In this document: in pieces, positions 44,361 to 53,947 of the stretch
Numbering within the stretch: position 1 is the stretch's first letter
Layout: every line of letters begins with the position of its first letter
Origin: an uncultured bacterium
GTDB taxonomy: Bacteria > Bacillota > Clostridia > Lachnospirales > Lachnospiraceae
DNA: 64,000 bases
Assembly: GCA_947574055.1 (NCBI GenBank)
Contig: CANPIC010000002.1
Location: 1-64,000, forward strand
Direction of reading: 5' to 3'
Translations under genes and position numbers: made by a program
Notes under the pieces: generated by a model
What the model saw: only the letters and a program-made list of their open reading frames with translations
Told to the model about the DNA's origin: nothing
Database searches by the model: none

Positions 44361-44684
44361 ATGATCAGGAAGAATAAGCGCAATCACAACAACAGAGCCG
44401 TCAGAGACGGAGTAAATGAGCCTGTTACCAGAAAAGAACAGGTGGTGGATTCTCTGAAGCTCCCAAAAGATCTGCTTTTGGGAGCTTCTATTGTCACACT
44501 GACAGGAAACAGAGAAGCCTGGATCGAAAATTATAAAGGCATCATAGAATACTGCGATACGTTTGTACTTTTGCAGGGCAAGACCTGTCAGATCTGTATT
44601 TCAGGCAAGGGGCTGTCCATTGATTATTATACCAATGAGGATATGAAGATCAGCGGATGCATTGAATGTGTGAAATATGAATGA
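44361..44684 (+). CDS. yqfC: Sporulation protein YqfC
   Basis: This 107-aa protein has the YqfC core LPKDLLLGASIVTLTGN and WIENYKGIIEYCD, just before yqfD as in other Firmicutes. It is a forespore-side sporulation protein of unclear mechanism. The annotated ATG has no Shine-Dalgarno; AGGAG (44321-44325) instead lies eight bases before an in-frame ATT at 44334, so the true start may be unusual. Confidence 0.9.
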   Translation: MIRKNKRNHNNRAVRDGVNEPVTRKEQVVDSLKLPKDLLLGASIVTLTGNREAWIENYKGIIEYCDTFVLLQGKTCQICISGKGLSIDYYTNEDMKISGCIECVKYE

Positions 44685-44699
44685 CGGGAGGCTGCTGCA

Positions 44700-45944
44700 A
44701 TGGAAAAGACCGTTCATTATCTGCGGGGATATGTGAGGATAAAGGTGTGGGGATACTCTCCGGAGCGCTTTATCAATCTGTGCGGAAATCGGGACATTCT
44801 TTTATGGGATATCGAAAATCACGGAACCTGTTATACGATGTGCATCAGTATCCGGGGATTTCTCAGTCTGAAACCAATCACACGAAAAACAAAGACAAGG
44901 GTAGCCATTTTGCAAAGATATGGCCTGCCCTTTTTTGTTCCCCGGATGAAAAAACGCAGCATCTTTGTGATTGGCCTTTTGGGATGTCTGCTCTTTCTCC
45001 ACGGTATGTCACGCTACGTATGGGCGATTGAGATTACGGGTAACAGCAGCCTGACTACGGATGTGTTGATGGATTTTCTGGAGGAGGGAGGGATCGCCTG
45101 CGGCAGCAGAAAGAAAGATCTGGATATAGATGCGCTGGAAAAGGCGATCCGGCGGGAATTTGACGTAGTCACATGGACTTCGGCCCGTCTGGACGGGACA
45201 AAACTTGTCATCCAGATTAAGGAAAACAGCCGGGAGATACCGGAGACAGAAGAGACGGCGGAGCAGGGTATGGATCTGGAGGCCACAAAAAGCGGCCGCA
45301 TCGTGAGAATGGTTACAAGAAGCGGTGTCCCTTTGGTCGGTGTGGAGGATGAGGTGGAGGCAGGGGAGACCCTTGTCAGTGGTGCGGTGCCAGTATATGG
45401 AGAGGACGCTGCCATTAAGGATTATCTTTTCTGCCGTGCGGATGCCGACATTTATCTGGAGTGCGGATACCAGTATAAAGAGAAACTGCCTGTCGCCTAT
45501 CAGAGCAAGGTTTACACCGGCAGGGAGCACAGGATCCCCTACCTCAGAATCGGGGACCGGGAACTGCATTTTAATGTCAGGAACACGGAATTTTCCAGAA
45601 GCGACTGTGTGGTCAATGAGAACCGTCTGCAGCTGCTGAAGGATTTTTATCTGCCCGTTACGTATGGCGATTATTGTTACCGGGAATATACATTGTCAGA
45701 AAAAACATATACCAAAGAAGAAGCAAAGCGTATCTGTGAGGAAAAGCTGGAGCGTCTTATGAAAACTTTAGAGGAAAAAGGGGTAGAAATTATCCGAAAA
45801 GATGTTAAAATAGTAAAAGATTCTAAATATTATGTACTACAGGCTGATTTTACGGTAGTGGAAAAGACAGGGACACTTGTCAGTACAAAAACCGAGAGCC
45901 CGCATGAGGAAAACGGGTTGCAGGCGACAAAGGAGCAGCAATAG
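44700..45944 (+). CDS. yqfD: Sporulation protein YqfD
   Basis: A 414-aa protein: an N-terminal cytoplasmic region (about 1-75), a membrane segment (about 85-103, FVIGLLGCLLFLHG), and a large C-terminal extracytoplasmic part. Sporulation proteins of this family work with YqfC, directly upstream. The start follows GGGAGGC. PhoH follows without a gap. Confidence 0.93.
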   Translation: MEKTVHYLRGYVRIKVWGYSPERFINLCGNRDILLWDIENHGTCYTMCISIRGFLSLKPITRKTKTRVAILQRYGLPFFVPRMKKRSIFVIGLLGCLLFLHGMSRYVWAIEITGNSSLTTDVLMDFLEEGGIACGSRKKDLDIDALEKAIRREFDVVTWTSARLDGTKLVIQIKENSREIPETEETAEQGMDLEATKSGRIVRMVTRSGVPLVGVEDEVEAGETLVSGAVPVYGEDAAIKDYLFCRADADIYLECGYQYKEKLPVAYQSKVYTGREHRIPYLRIGDRELHFNVRNTEFSRSDCVVNENRLQLLKDFYLPVTYGDYCYREYTLSEKTYTKEEAKRICEEKLERLMKTLEEKGVEIIRKDVKIVKDSKYYVLQADFTVVEKTGTLVSTKTESPHEENGLQATKEQQ

Positions 45945-46967
45945 ATGGATGAATTTACGATCAGGCTGTCGCTTCCGGCAGAGCATATGCAGAATGTGTT
46001 CGGAGAATATGACAGCTATGTCAGAAAAATAGAAAAAGAACTGTCAGTTACCATTGTCAACCGGGACGACGGCATCAAGATCACAGGCCGGGAAGCGGAT
46101 GTCAATCAGGCAAGAAGCGTGCTGGAAAACCTTACCGCATTATCGAGGCGCGGAAATATCATACAGGAGCAGAATGTGGATTATACACTGGAGATGAGTT
46201 ATGCGCACCGGGAAGATGCGCTGGTGGAAATGGATGGTGAAGTGATCTGCCATACCACAGGCGGGAAACCGGTCAAGCCAAAGACACTGGGGCAGAAACA
46301 GTATGTGGACGCCATCAGAGACCATATGATTACGTTTGGCCTGGGGCCTGCCGGGACGGGAAAGACTTATCTGGCCATGGCGATGGCCATCACGGCATTT
46401 AAGAATGATCAGGTGGGACGGATCATTCTGACACGTCCTGCCATAGAAGCCGGGGAGAAGCTGGGATTTCTGCCCGGTGATCTGCAGAGCAAGGTAGATC
46501 CGTATCTGCGTCCCCTTTACGACGCCCTGTATCAGATTATGGGCGCGGAGAGTTTTGCCAGAAATACGGAAAAGGGGCTGATTGAGGTAGCGCCCCTGGC
46601 CTATATGCGGGGACGCACGCTGGATAACGCCTATATCATATTGGATGAGGCACAAAACACCACACCTGCCCAGATGAAGATGTTTCTGACGCGGATCGGA
46701 TTCGGGTCCAAGGTGGTTGTGACAGGAGATGCAACGCAGAAAGATCTCTCACCGGATGCACAGTCCGGTCTGGATGTGGCACTGCGGGTGCTTGGCAGTG
46801 TGGAGGATATCGCGTTTTGTCATCTGACAAGCAGCGATGTGGTGCGCCATCCGCTTGTGCAGAAGATTGTCAAGGCTTACGAGGCATATGAGTCAAAAGC
46901 CGCCCTGCGTCAGAAAAACAAAGGACAGAAGATGCGTCATGCAAAAGAGTATGGAAACAGAAGATAA
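45945..46967 (+). CDS. phoH: PhoH-family ATPase
   Basis: A 340-aa cytoplasmic protein. Its N-terminal KH-like RNA-binding region (about 1-80) is followed by the P-loop GPAGTGKTYLAMAM (about 131), Walker B-like IILDEAQNTTPAQ, and arginine-finger region GDATQKDLS. It is linked to RNA metabolism next to ybeY in most Firmicutes. It starts immediately after yqfD and overlaps the next gene by 29 bases. Confidence 0.95.
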   Translation: MDEFTIRLSLPAEHMQNVFGEYDSYVRKIEKELSVTIVNRDDGIKITGREADVNQARSVLENLTALSRRGNIIQEQNVDYTLEMSYAHREDALVEMDGEVICHTTGGKPVKPKTLGQKQYVDAIRDHMITFGLGPAGTGKTYLAMAMAITAFKNDQVGRIILTRPAIEAGEKLGFLPGDLQSKVDPYLRPLYDALYQIMGAESFARNTEKGLIEVAPLAYMRGRTLDNAYIILDEAQNTTPAQMKMFLTRIGFGSKVVVTGDATQKDLSPDAQSGLDVALRVLGSVEDIAFCHLTSSDVVRHPLVQKIVKAYEAYESKAALRQKNKGQKMRHAKEYGNRR

Positions 46968-48495
46968 GGGAACGGAAAAAAACGAAAGCAGGCAGATCCA
47001 AAGCGGACAAGAGGCGGCAAAAGAGATTATAACAAAGAAGACAGCCGCACAAACCGCCGCTGCGGTCCTGTGGGCGTTGATGCTTGTTCTGCTGCCCGGG
47101 TTTCTTATGGCAGGGTGCGGCTATTATTACAGCATACCCGTGCAGGAACTGCTCCGCAATCTGGTTATGCTGGAGGCGGGGATATGCAATCTTGCATTTG
47201 CGTGGTTTTTTTGTGAACAAAACGGCACGCTGGATTATGACAACAGCTGCCATCGCGGGCGTTTTCTTTTGTTTTTCACCGCCGGGATGCTGCTGTGCTG
47301 TCTGCTCCCTTATTTCCCGCATCAGGCCTGGCCGCTGCTGCCCTTTGCGGTGGCATTGTCACTGGCAGGTAATGTGTTTCTTGGCCTGTTTGCCTATGGA
47401 ATTTTGGTCATGTCTGCCGTCTTTGTCGCGGGCAGTTCCGTAACTGTCTTTTTCCTTTATTTTATCTGCGGCGGCGTAGCGGCCTTGTTGTTTATGCGGC
47501 CGGAAGCGGCCCGCAGAACCGGGATTCCCGTGCTGACGACACTGCTTTATTTTTTTGCGGCGCAAACGGTATCTGCTGCCCTTTTTGACAGCGGTGGGCT
47601 GTCTGGTGAGACATTTGTCCTGCCGGGTATCAATCTGTTTGTGACAGCGCTGTTGCTGTTTTTGGTAGTTCGCAGTTTTCGCACTTCCTTCGGGAAACAA
47701 GCCGGAAATGAACAGATCATTCAATGCGATGGGGCCGGACAGCAGGCAGAGGAGGCGCAAGTGGAAGAGCAGGCAGAGGAGCCGCGTAATGATCCGGCTG
47801 TCTGGATTGAGGAGATGGAACGGCGCCAGCAAATGATCTGTCTGGAAGAGGAGGACGAAACACCCGGGGATGGCGGCGAAGAGCAGGCAGACATCGTTTC
47901 GGGCGGCGCGCAAAAGGCGGCGCGATATGCTGCGACAGTCCGGGAACTGACAATAACAGACGGCAGGGATGGGGAAAGGAATCTAAGGATGAGTTTTTAT
48001 GTGGAAAATGATACGGAAGTGGAATTTCCCTTTTCCGTGGAAGAGATTGTGGAAGTGATCACAAAGGAGATACTGACCAGCGAGGCCTGTCCCTATGAGA
48101 CACATGTCAATGTCCTGTTGACGGACAATGAAGGGATCAGACAGTACAACAGGGATTACCGGGAAATCGACCGCCCTACGGACGTGCTCTCTTTTCCCAA
48201 TCTGGATTTTGAGACCCCCGGTGATTTTTCCGAGGCGCAAAAGCACAAGGCGTTGTATTTCGATATGGACACCGGGAAACTGATGCTGGGAGATATTATC
48301 ATTTCTGTGGACAAGGTAAAAGAGCAGGCACAGGCTTTTGGCCATTCCGAAAAAAGGGAATTTGCTTTTCTTGTGGCCCATAGTATGCTACACTTATGTG
48401 GATATGACCATATGGAAAAAGAGGAGGCTGCCGTTATGAAGCAAAAACAGATAACGGCTCTGATCAAGATCGGCATTACAAGAGATTACAGATAG
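46939..48495 (+). CDS. ybeY: Seven-helix membrane domain fused to endoribonuclease YbeY
   Basis: A 518-aa protein. The N-terminal part has about seven hydrophobic helices (about 38-246) and an acidic, Gln/Glu-rich linker (about 255-345). It ends in a full YbeY domain (351-518) with the metal motif HSMLHLCGYDH. YbeY is a ribosome-maturation RNase. The membrane part resembles the seven-helix region of PgpH, the gene normally between phoH and ybeY, but no HD domain is present. An internal ATG at 47989 (residue 351) has AAAGGA eight bases upstream and would give a normal stand-alone YbeY. I chose start 46939 (GTC-ATG within phoH); 46951 is possible. Confidence 0.88.
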   Translation: MQKSMETEDKGTEKNESRQIQSGQEAAKEIITKKTAAQTAAAVLWALMLVLLPGFLMAGCGYYYSIPVQELLRNLVMLEAGICNLAFAWFFCEQNGTLDYDNSCHRGRFLLFFTAGMLLCCLLPYFPHQAWPLLPFAVALSLAGNVFLGLFAYGILVMSAVFVAGSSVTVFFLYFICGGVAALLFMRPEAARRTGIPVLTTLLYFFAAQTVSAALFDSGGLSGETFVLPGINLFVTALLLFLVVRSFRTSFGKQAGNEQIIQCDGAGQQAEEAQVEEQAEEPRNDPAVWIEEMERRQQMICLEEEDETPGDGGEEQADIVSGGAQKAARYAATVRELTITDGRDGERNLRMSFYVENDTEVEFPFSVEEIVEVITKEILTSEACPYETHVNVLLTDNEGIRQYNRDYREIDRPTDVLSFPNLDFETPGDFSEAQKHKALYFDMDTGKLMLGDIIISVDKVKEQAQAFGHSEKREFAFLVAHSMLHLCGYDHMEKEEAAVMKQKQITALIKIGITRDYR

Positions 48496-48507
48496 GATTC
48501 GGTACTT

Positions 48508-50163
48508 ATGGATAAACGCAGAAACAGCAGAAAACAGAGGAATCTGATCGCGCAGGGAGGCATGATGGCAGGCATGACACTCCTTGTAAATGCCTGTCTT
48601 GTGCTGCGCCGGATTCCCCTGACCGTAATCTGGAGTGATGAAGGAAACGGTATTTACAGTGCTGCGTATGGGCTCTTTACCTTATGCTGGCTGCTCTGTT
48701 CCTACTGTCTGCCCATGACATTGCCCGGCCTGCTGCGGCCAGGCATCCGAAAAGGACACTACCGGGGAACGGGCCGTATGCTGCGCATTGCTTTTTTGTA
48801 TGCCGGGATTCTGGGAGGCGGCCTGGGGGCATTTTTATTTCTCGGTAGTGATTTGCTGACCCGCTATGTGTTGTCTGAACCGCTTGCCATGCTGCCGCTG
48901 ATGATTATGGCGCCGGCTCTGTTTTTTATGGCGCTTTGCGGCGTCTTTCGGGGATTCTTTCTCAGCAATGGAGCCGGCTTTCCGGTCATGATCTCCTGGC
49001 TGATCGAACAGGCAGCTGCCTTGGCCGGCGGTCTTGTGCTGACCCATATACAGAGAGACTATGGCATCATGGTGGGGGAACTTTTGCAAAATGATGCGTT
49101 TGAGAATGTATTTGCCGTCATGGGATTTGCCGGCGGGATTCTGGCCGGTGCATTGCTTTCGTTTTTGTTTTTGCTCTGTATCTATCTCTTGTCCCATGGA
49201 TACTACGGAAAGAAGGGGCGTAAGAGCACGGCAGAGCGGAAAGAGGGATTTCCGCGGATGCTGGGCCGGTTTCTGGTCACGCTGCTGCCTGTCTTTTTTT
49301 ATGGATTTTTGACAAGAGGATATGTCGCGGTACAACAGATCTGTTTCCGCCTGTTTGCGCAGGATAATATGGCAGCGGCAGCCATCACCAGACAGTGGGG
49401 CGTGTATGAGGGAAAGTATAAGGTATTTACCATGATTCCGCTTATCCTGGCCGCCGCCATGGGAATGACACTCTATGGCAGGGTATCTTCCCTGCGGCGC
49501 AAAGAGGAATGGGCCCATATCCGTGATCTGACACGGACTGCGCTGAAGGCGGCTATGGTTATTGTCATTCCGTTGTCCGTGATGGCAGGTACCCTGGCTG
49601 TTCCCATCCTGGAAGCCCTTTTTCCCGGGCAGGATACAAAGACCGGCTCGATGTTGCTTCTTTATGGCTTTGTGACGGCGATTTTCCTTTCCGCTGCCTG
49701 CCTGCTGGCGCAGGCACTGCTGGGACTGGAAGAGACATTGCTCGTTCTGTCATGCGGGGCCGGTGCTTTTGCCGTTCATGTGGTGTCCCTGTATGTTTTG
49801 CTTAAAATTCTGCTGCTTGATATATCCGGTGTACTCTATGCGGATATTATCTATGCTTTCTGCCTGCTGCTTCTGACAGGCAGCGCTGCCCGCAGGAAAT
49901 GCGGGTTCCGTTACAGCCTGCTGCGCAGTATGGCGGCGCCCCTGGCAGCATCCGGTGTGATGGGGGTTATCTTATACTTTCTGGCCAAAGCCCTGGCCGA
50001 AGTCGTGGCACCGGTCATCCTGGCGTCTGTTCTGGCAGTGGCAGGCGTGGTGATTTATACTATCCTTTTGCTGCTGCTGCGCGGTGTGTCAGAGAAAGAA
50101 CTAAGGCTCGCGCCCGGCGGCACTTTGCTCCTGGCAGCCGGGAAGGCGATGCGGATGCTGTAA
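48508..50163 (+). CDS. SpoVB/MurJ-like polysaccharide flippase
   Basis: A 551-aa protein with about 14 hydrophobic segments. Resemblance to SpoVB, a lipid-linked precursor flippase for spore cortex, rests on length, helix pattern, and segments such as SDEGNGIYSAAYGLFTLCW and GVFRGFFLSNG. It may equally be a more general oligosaccharide exporter. It starts 12 bases after ybeY and is followed by a possible BofC-like gene. Confidence 0.8.
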   Translation: MDKRRNSRKQRNLIAQGGMMAGMTLLVNACLVLRRIPLTVIWSDEGNGIYSAAYGLFTLCWLLCSYCLPMTLPGLLRPGIRKGHYRGTGRMLRIAFLYAGILGGGLGAFLFLGSDLLTRYVLSEPLAMLPLMIMAPALFFMALCGVFRGFFLSNGAGFPVMISWLIEQAAALAGGLVLTHIQRDYGIMVGELLQNDAFENVFAVMGFAGGILAGALLSFLFLLCIYLLSHGYYGKKGRKSTAERKEGFPRMLGRFLVTLLPVFFYGFLTRGYVAVQQICFRLFAQDNMAAAAITRQWGVYEGKYKVFTMIPLILAAAMGMTLYGRVSSLRRKEEWAHIRDLTRTALKAAMVIVIPLSVMAGTLAVPILEALFPGQDTKTGSMLLLYGFVTAIFLSAACLLAQALLGLEETLLVLSCGAGAFAVHVVSLYVLLKILLLDISGVLYADIIYAFCLLLLTGSAARRKCGFRYSLLRSMAAPLAASGVMGVILYFLAKALAEVVAPVILASVLAVAGVVIYTILLLLLRGVSEKELRLAPGGTLLLAAGKAMRML

Positions 50164-50241
50164 AGACGGCAACAGAAAATACATGCGGGTGTAAGAATAA
50201 AAGTCAAAAATAAGCTGATACTAAGATAAAAGGAGTATGTC

Positions 50242-50907
50242 ATGAAATTTATCGGTAGAGTCAGCTTATTTTGTATCATAGGGCTGCTTGGCTTTGCGGC
50301 AGGTATCGCTTCTAATTCCGTATATATGCACCTGTTTTATCCAAACTGGGGGGAAAGCCGGGAATTTGAGCCTTATTCACAGGAATTTAAAGACGGCACG
50401 CTGCCCGGGGAAGAGGCGGATAGCGGCGACAGTCTGCTCACGGACAGCAGGAATCCGGATATTATTACCTGCGATACCGTATTTTCCATTGAGGAATATG
50501 ACAGGAATACGGACAGTACGGCCGAGCATGAGGAGGCGATTCCGGGCAAATATATCGGCATGGACCGGCCCGGATTCATCGACGCCATGGCGGCTTATGA
50601 ACTTTCTCCGCCGCTGGAAGAACAGCAGCGGGGGCTGATCTCTGTAGAAGTGTTGGCTTTTTCCGCAGAACGGGTACGGATACGGAAAAATTATCAGATG
50701 ATTGAAGAACCGGCGCAGGAACTCTTTTATCTGGTGGCAGAAAATCATTATATTACCGTATACCGGGAGGATATGCAGAGTGTCTATCTGTATACGGATA
50801 TCTGTGTGGAGAATCTGCCGGTCTATCTGCAGGAAGAGATCATACAGCGGAAACTGATCAGCGGGGAAAGCACCCTGTATCACTTTTTGGAATCTTATTC
50901 CAGTTAA
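50242..50907 (+). CDS. Membrane-anchored protein of unknown function (possibly BofC-like)
   Basis: A 221-aa protein with an N-terminal membrane helix (about 6-25), then an extracytoplasmic region. The last 80 residues (YLVAENHYITVYREDMQSVYLYTDI, YLQEEIIQRKLISGESTLYHFLESY) resemble the C-terminal domain of BofC, the sporulation sigma-K checkpoint inhibitor. This is a weak match, made by eye. ATAAAAGGAG precedes ATG 50242. Confidence 0.6.
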   Translation: MKFIGRVSLFCIIGLLGFAAGIASNSVYMHLFYPNWGESREFEPYSQEFKDGTLPGEEADSGDSLLTDSRNPDIITCDTVFSIEEYDRNTDSTAEHEEAIPGKYIGMDRPGFIDAMAAYELSPPLEEQQRGLISVEVLAFSAERVRIRKNYQMIEEPAQELFYLVAENHYITVYREDMQSVYLYTDICVENLPVYLQEEIIQRKLISGESTLYHFLESYSS

Positions 50908-50937
50908 GAGATGCAGACATAAGAGAAGGAAGCACAT

Positions 50938-52203
50938 ATGAAGATAGGAATCATCGGCGGCGGTGCGTCAGGCATGGCCGCCGCGATTACAGCCTCTTCC
51001 CTGGGGGCGGCTGTTACCATACTGGAAAAAAAGGAACGGGTGGGCAGCAAGATTCTGGCTACCGGCAACGGTAAGTGTAATCTCTCCAATCAGCAAATAG
51101 GGCCGGATTGTTATCATAGTGAAGACCCTTCCCTTATCGCTTCTATACTGGAACGGTTTTCCGTGCGGGAGGTACTGGATTTTTTTCAGGCCCTCGGTCT
51201 GATGGTGCGAGTGAGAAACGGGGGGTTTTATCCGGCCTGCGAGCAGGCGTCTGCAGTTTTGGATGTGCTGCGTTTTGCCCTGGCGCGCGGCGGGATTGCT
51301 GTGGAGACCGGTTGCCTGGCCGTTCATGCGGCCTGTCAGCAGGGAACGTTTTTGGTACATACGGAAGGGATGGCCGGGAAACGGGTTTTTTCCTTTGACA
51401 GACTGATCCTTGCCTGTGGAAGCAGTGCCGGACTGGGCACGAAGGAGGCAGATAACGGCCTGAAACTGGCGGGAGAGTTCTCCCTGAAGCGGATTCCTTT
51501 TTCCCCGGCGCTGGTACAGCTCTGTTGCCGGGAAACCTGCTGCCGGGCTATGGCCGGTGTGCGTTGTCAGGCAGAGGTGACACTGCGGGCGGCGGGAACG
51601 GACTACCGGGAGCAGGGAGAAGTGCAGATGACAGACTATGGCATTTCCGGGATACCGGTCTTTCAGATCAGCCGCCACGCCTCCGCTGCGCTGAAGCAGC
51701 AGCGGGAACTTGCCGTTTTTCTGGATTTTCTGCCCGGGATGGAAACCGGCAGCTGGCAGGAACTGCTAAAAGACAGAGTCAGAACGCTGGGGCAGGAATC
51801 GGCGGAGCGGTTTTTTACGGGCACGGTGCACAAAAAGATAATAGCCGTGATTCTCAAAGAATGTGGGATCTCTCCCGGTGAGATCATCAGGCATATACCA
51901 CAGGAAAAACTGACCGCCGCAGGGGAGAAGATAAAGCACTTTCCGCTTACCGTGACAGGAACGAATCCTTTTTCCAAAGCGCAGGTCTGTGCCGGCGGTG
52001 TGCGTCTGAGCGAGGTGACGGGCAATCTGGAGGCAAAAGGGTGTAAGGGCCTGTATATCACCGGCGAACTGCTGGATGCGGACGGCAGATGCGGCGGCTA
52101 CAATCTGCACTGGGCATGGGCTACCGGTGTACTGGCCGGCCGGGCAGCGGCTGAGGAAAGGCCGGCTCGTCAGGCAGGCCGGGAGCGGTTTCACCGCCCG
52201 TAA
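50938..52203 (+). CDS. HI0933/YhiN-type flavoprotein (aminoacetone oxidase family)
   Basis: A 421-aa flavin enzyme. The FAD site is IIGGGASGMAAAI at the N-terminus; TGNGKCNLSNQ is the family signature; the C-terminal FAD motif is LYITGELLDADGRCGGYNL. Substrate unknown. It precedes a second flavoprotein gene, unlike it in sequence. Confidence 0.93.
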   Translation: MKIGIIGGGASGMAAAITASSLGAAVTILEKKERVGSKILATGNGKCNLSNQQIGPDCYHSEDPSLIASILERFSVREVLDFFQALGLMVRVRNGGFYPACEQASAVLDVLRFALARGGIAVETGCLAVHAACQQGTFLVHTEGMAGKRVFSFDRLILACGSSAGLGTKEADNGLKLAGEFSLKRIPFSPALVQLCCRETCCRAMAGVRCQAEVTLRAAGTDYREQGEVQMTDYGISGIPVFQISRHASAALKQQRELAVFLDFLPGMETGSWQELLKDRVRTLGQESAERFFTGTVHKKIIAVILKECGISPGEIIRHIPQEKLTAAGEKIKHFPLTVTGTNPFSKAQVCAGGVRLSEVTGNLEAKGCKGLYITGELLDADGRCGGYNLHWAWATGVLAGRAAAEERPARQAGRERFHRP

Positions 52204-52234
52204 TGATGCACAGAGAAGTGACGGAGAAAACACC

Positions 52235-53947
52235 ATGATAAGGATACAGCAGCTGACATTACAGACAGAACATACCAGAGGGGAACTGGAAGCGCGGATC
52301 AGGCGGGAACTGCGGATCGGGCCAGGGGAGTCTATTTCCTGGGAGATCAGAAGACGTTCCCTTGATGCAAGGAAGAAGCCGAAGCTGATGTTTAGCTATA
52401 CGATAGATGTCAGTGCAAGTGCCCGGCTGGAACGCAAAATATGTGACCGCGCCGATGGCAGGCGGGTGTCTCTGGTAAAAGAACAGGTGTATTCTTTTCC
52501 GGAGGCGGGCAATCATATACTGAATCATCCGCCGGTGATCATCGGAACCGGGCCGGCGGGCCTGTTCTGCGGCCTTATGCTGGCCAGATATGGATATCAG
52601 CCCATCCTTCTGGAACAGGGGATGGATGTGGACCGCCGGTGCAGAGATGTAGAGACATTCTGGAAGAGCGGACAGCTGCATCCATATTCCAATGTACAGT
52701 TCGGAGAAGGCGGTGCCGGTACCTTTTCCGATGGCAAACTCAATACGCTGGTCAGGGACAGCGAGGGACGCAACCGGGAAGTGCTGCGGCTCTTTGTGGA
52801 AGCGGGGGCGGATCCGTCTATCCTCTATGACAGCAAGCCTCATATCGGGACGGATAAACTGGTAGAGATCGTAAAAACGATCAGAAAACAGATCGAAGCC
52901 TGCGGCGGTGTCGTGCGGTTTGGAGCCAAAGTCACAGGGTTTGTGAGAGAACAAAACAAGATAACGGGCGTTATCATAAATGAAACGGAGCAGCTACCGT
53001 GTGAGGCGGCAGTGCTGGCGATCGGTCACAGTGCCAGAGATACCTTTCAGACTCTGTATGAGCAGAATCTGCAGATGGAAGCCAAGGAATTTGCCGTGGG
53101 CCTGCGCGTGGAGCATAGCCAGGAGGCTATTAATCTGTCTCAGTACGGAAAGGCCGACCCCGGCTCCCTGGGAGCCGCTTCTTATAAGGTGACGGCAAAA
53201 GCAGCAGATGGCAGAGGGGTATATTCTTTTTGCATGTGCCCTGGCGGCTATGTCGTCAATGCCTCTTCGGAGGAAGGGCATCTGGCAATTAACGGGATGA
53301 GTTACAGCGGCCGTTCCGGTACCCATGCCAACAGTGCCATTGTCGTAACGGTGAAAAAGAGTGACTTCCCCTCAGACCATCCTCTGGCCGGCATTGCCTT
53401 TCAGCGGCAGATAGAAGAAGCGGCCTGGCAGGCGGGAAACGGAAAGATTCCAGTGCAGAGGCTGGGAGATTTCCGGGATGTCTTTACCAGGCGGACAAAT
53501 AGCGGTGTCCGCGTCTCACGGACAGAGGATTGCAATATTTCCTGCAAAAGGACAGAAAGCAGCGATATAACAGCAGCGGGAAAGGCTGGCAGCCTCACAC
53601 CATCTGTCAAGGGGGCATATGTGGCAGCAGATCTCACGCAAATCCTGCCCGAAAAAATAACGACTGCTTTTTTAGAGGGGATGGAGCAGTTTTCCCGGAT
53701 GATAAAAGGCTTTGCTGACAGAGATACCCTGTTGTCGGCAGTGGAAAGCCGCACCTCATCGCCGGTGAGGATTCTGCGGGATGCGTCTTTCCAGAGCAGT
53801 CTGAGAGGGCTCTATCCCTGCGGCGAGGGAGCGGGCTATGCGGGGGGCATCACTTCCGCCGCTATGGACGGTATGCGCACTGCGGAAGCGATCCGCACAT
53901 GTTACAGGCCATTGGCTGAGAAGAAGGAGAGGAATATAGAAGCATGA
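52235..53947 (+). CDS. FAD-dependent dehydrogenase of the COG2509 type
   Basis: A 570-aa protein with an N-terminal ferredoxin-like fold (about 1-85), then an FAD site VIIGTGPAGLFCGLMLA and family motifs SNVQFGEGGAGTFSDGKLNT and CPGGYVVNASSEEG. The C-terminal FAD motif is GEGAGYAGGITSAAMDGM. Substrate unknown. The start is ATG 52235, preceded by ACGGAG; the longer ORF overlaps the previous gene. Its stop overlaps proB by four bases. Confidence 0.92.
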   Translation: MIRIQQLTLQTEHTRGELEARIRRELRIGPGESISWEIRRRSLDARKKPKLMFSYTIDVSASARLERKICDRADGRRVSLVKEQVYSFPEAGNHILNHPPVIIGTGPAGLFCGLMLARYGYQPILLEQGMDVDRRCRDVETFWKSGQLHPYSNVQFGEGGAGTFSDGKLNTLVRDSEGRNREVLRLFVEAGADPSILYDSKPHIGTDKLVEIVKTIRKQIEACGGVVRFGAKVTGFVREQNKITGVIINETEQLPCEAAVLAIGHSARDTFQTLYEQNLQMEAKEFAVGLRVEHSQEAINLSQYGKADPGSLGAASYKVTAKAADGRGVYSFCMCPGGYVVNASSEEGHLAINGMSYSGRSGTHANSAIVVTVKKSDFPSDHPLAGIAFQRQIEEAAWQAGNGKIPVQRLGDFRDVFTRRTNSGVRVSRTEDCNISCKRTESSDITAAGKAGSLTPSVKGAYVAADLTQILPEKITTAFLEGMEQFSRMIKGFADRDTLLSAVESRTSSPVRILRDASFQSSLRGLYPCGEGAGYAGGITSAAMDGMRTAEAIRTCYRPLAEKKERNIEA

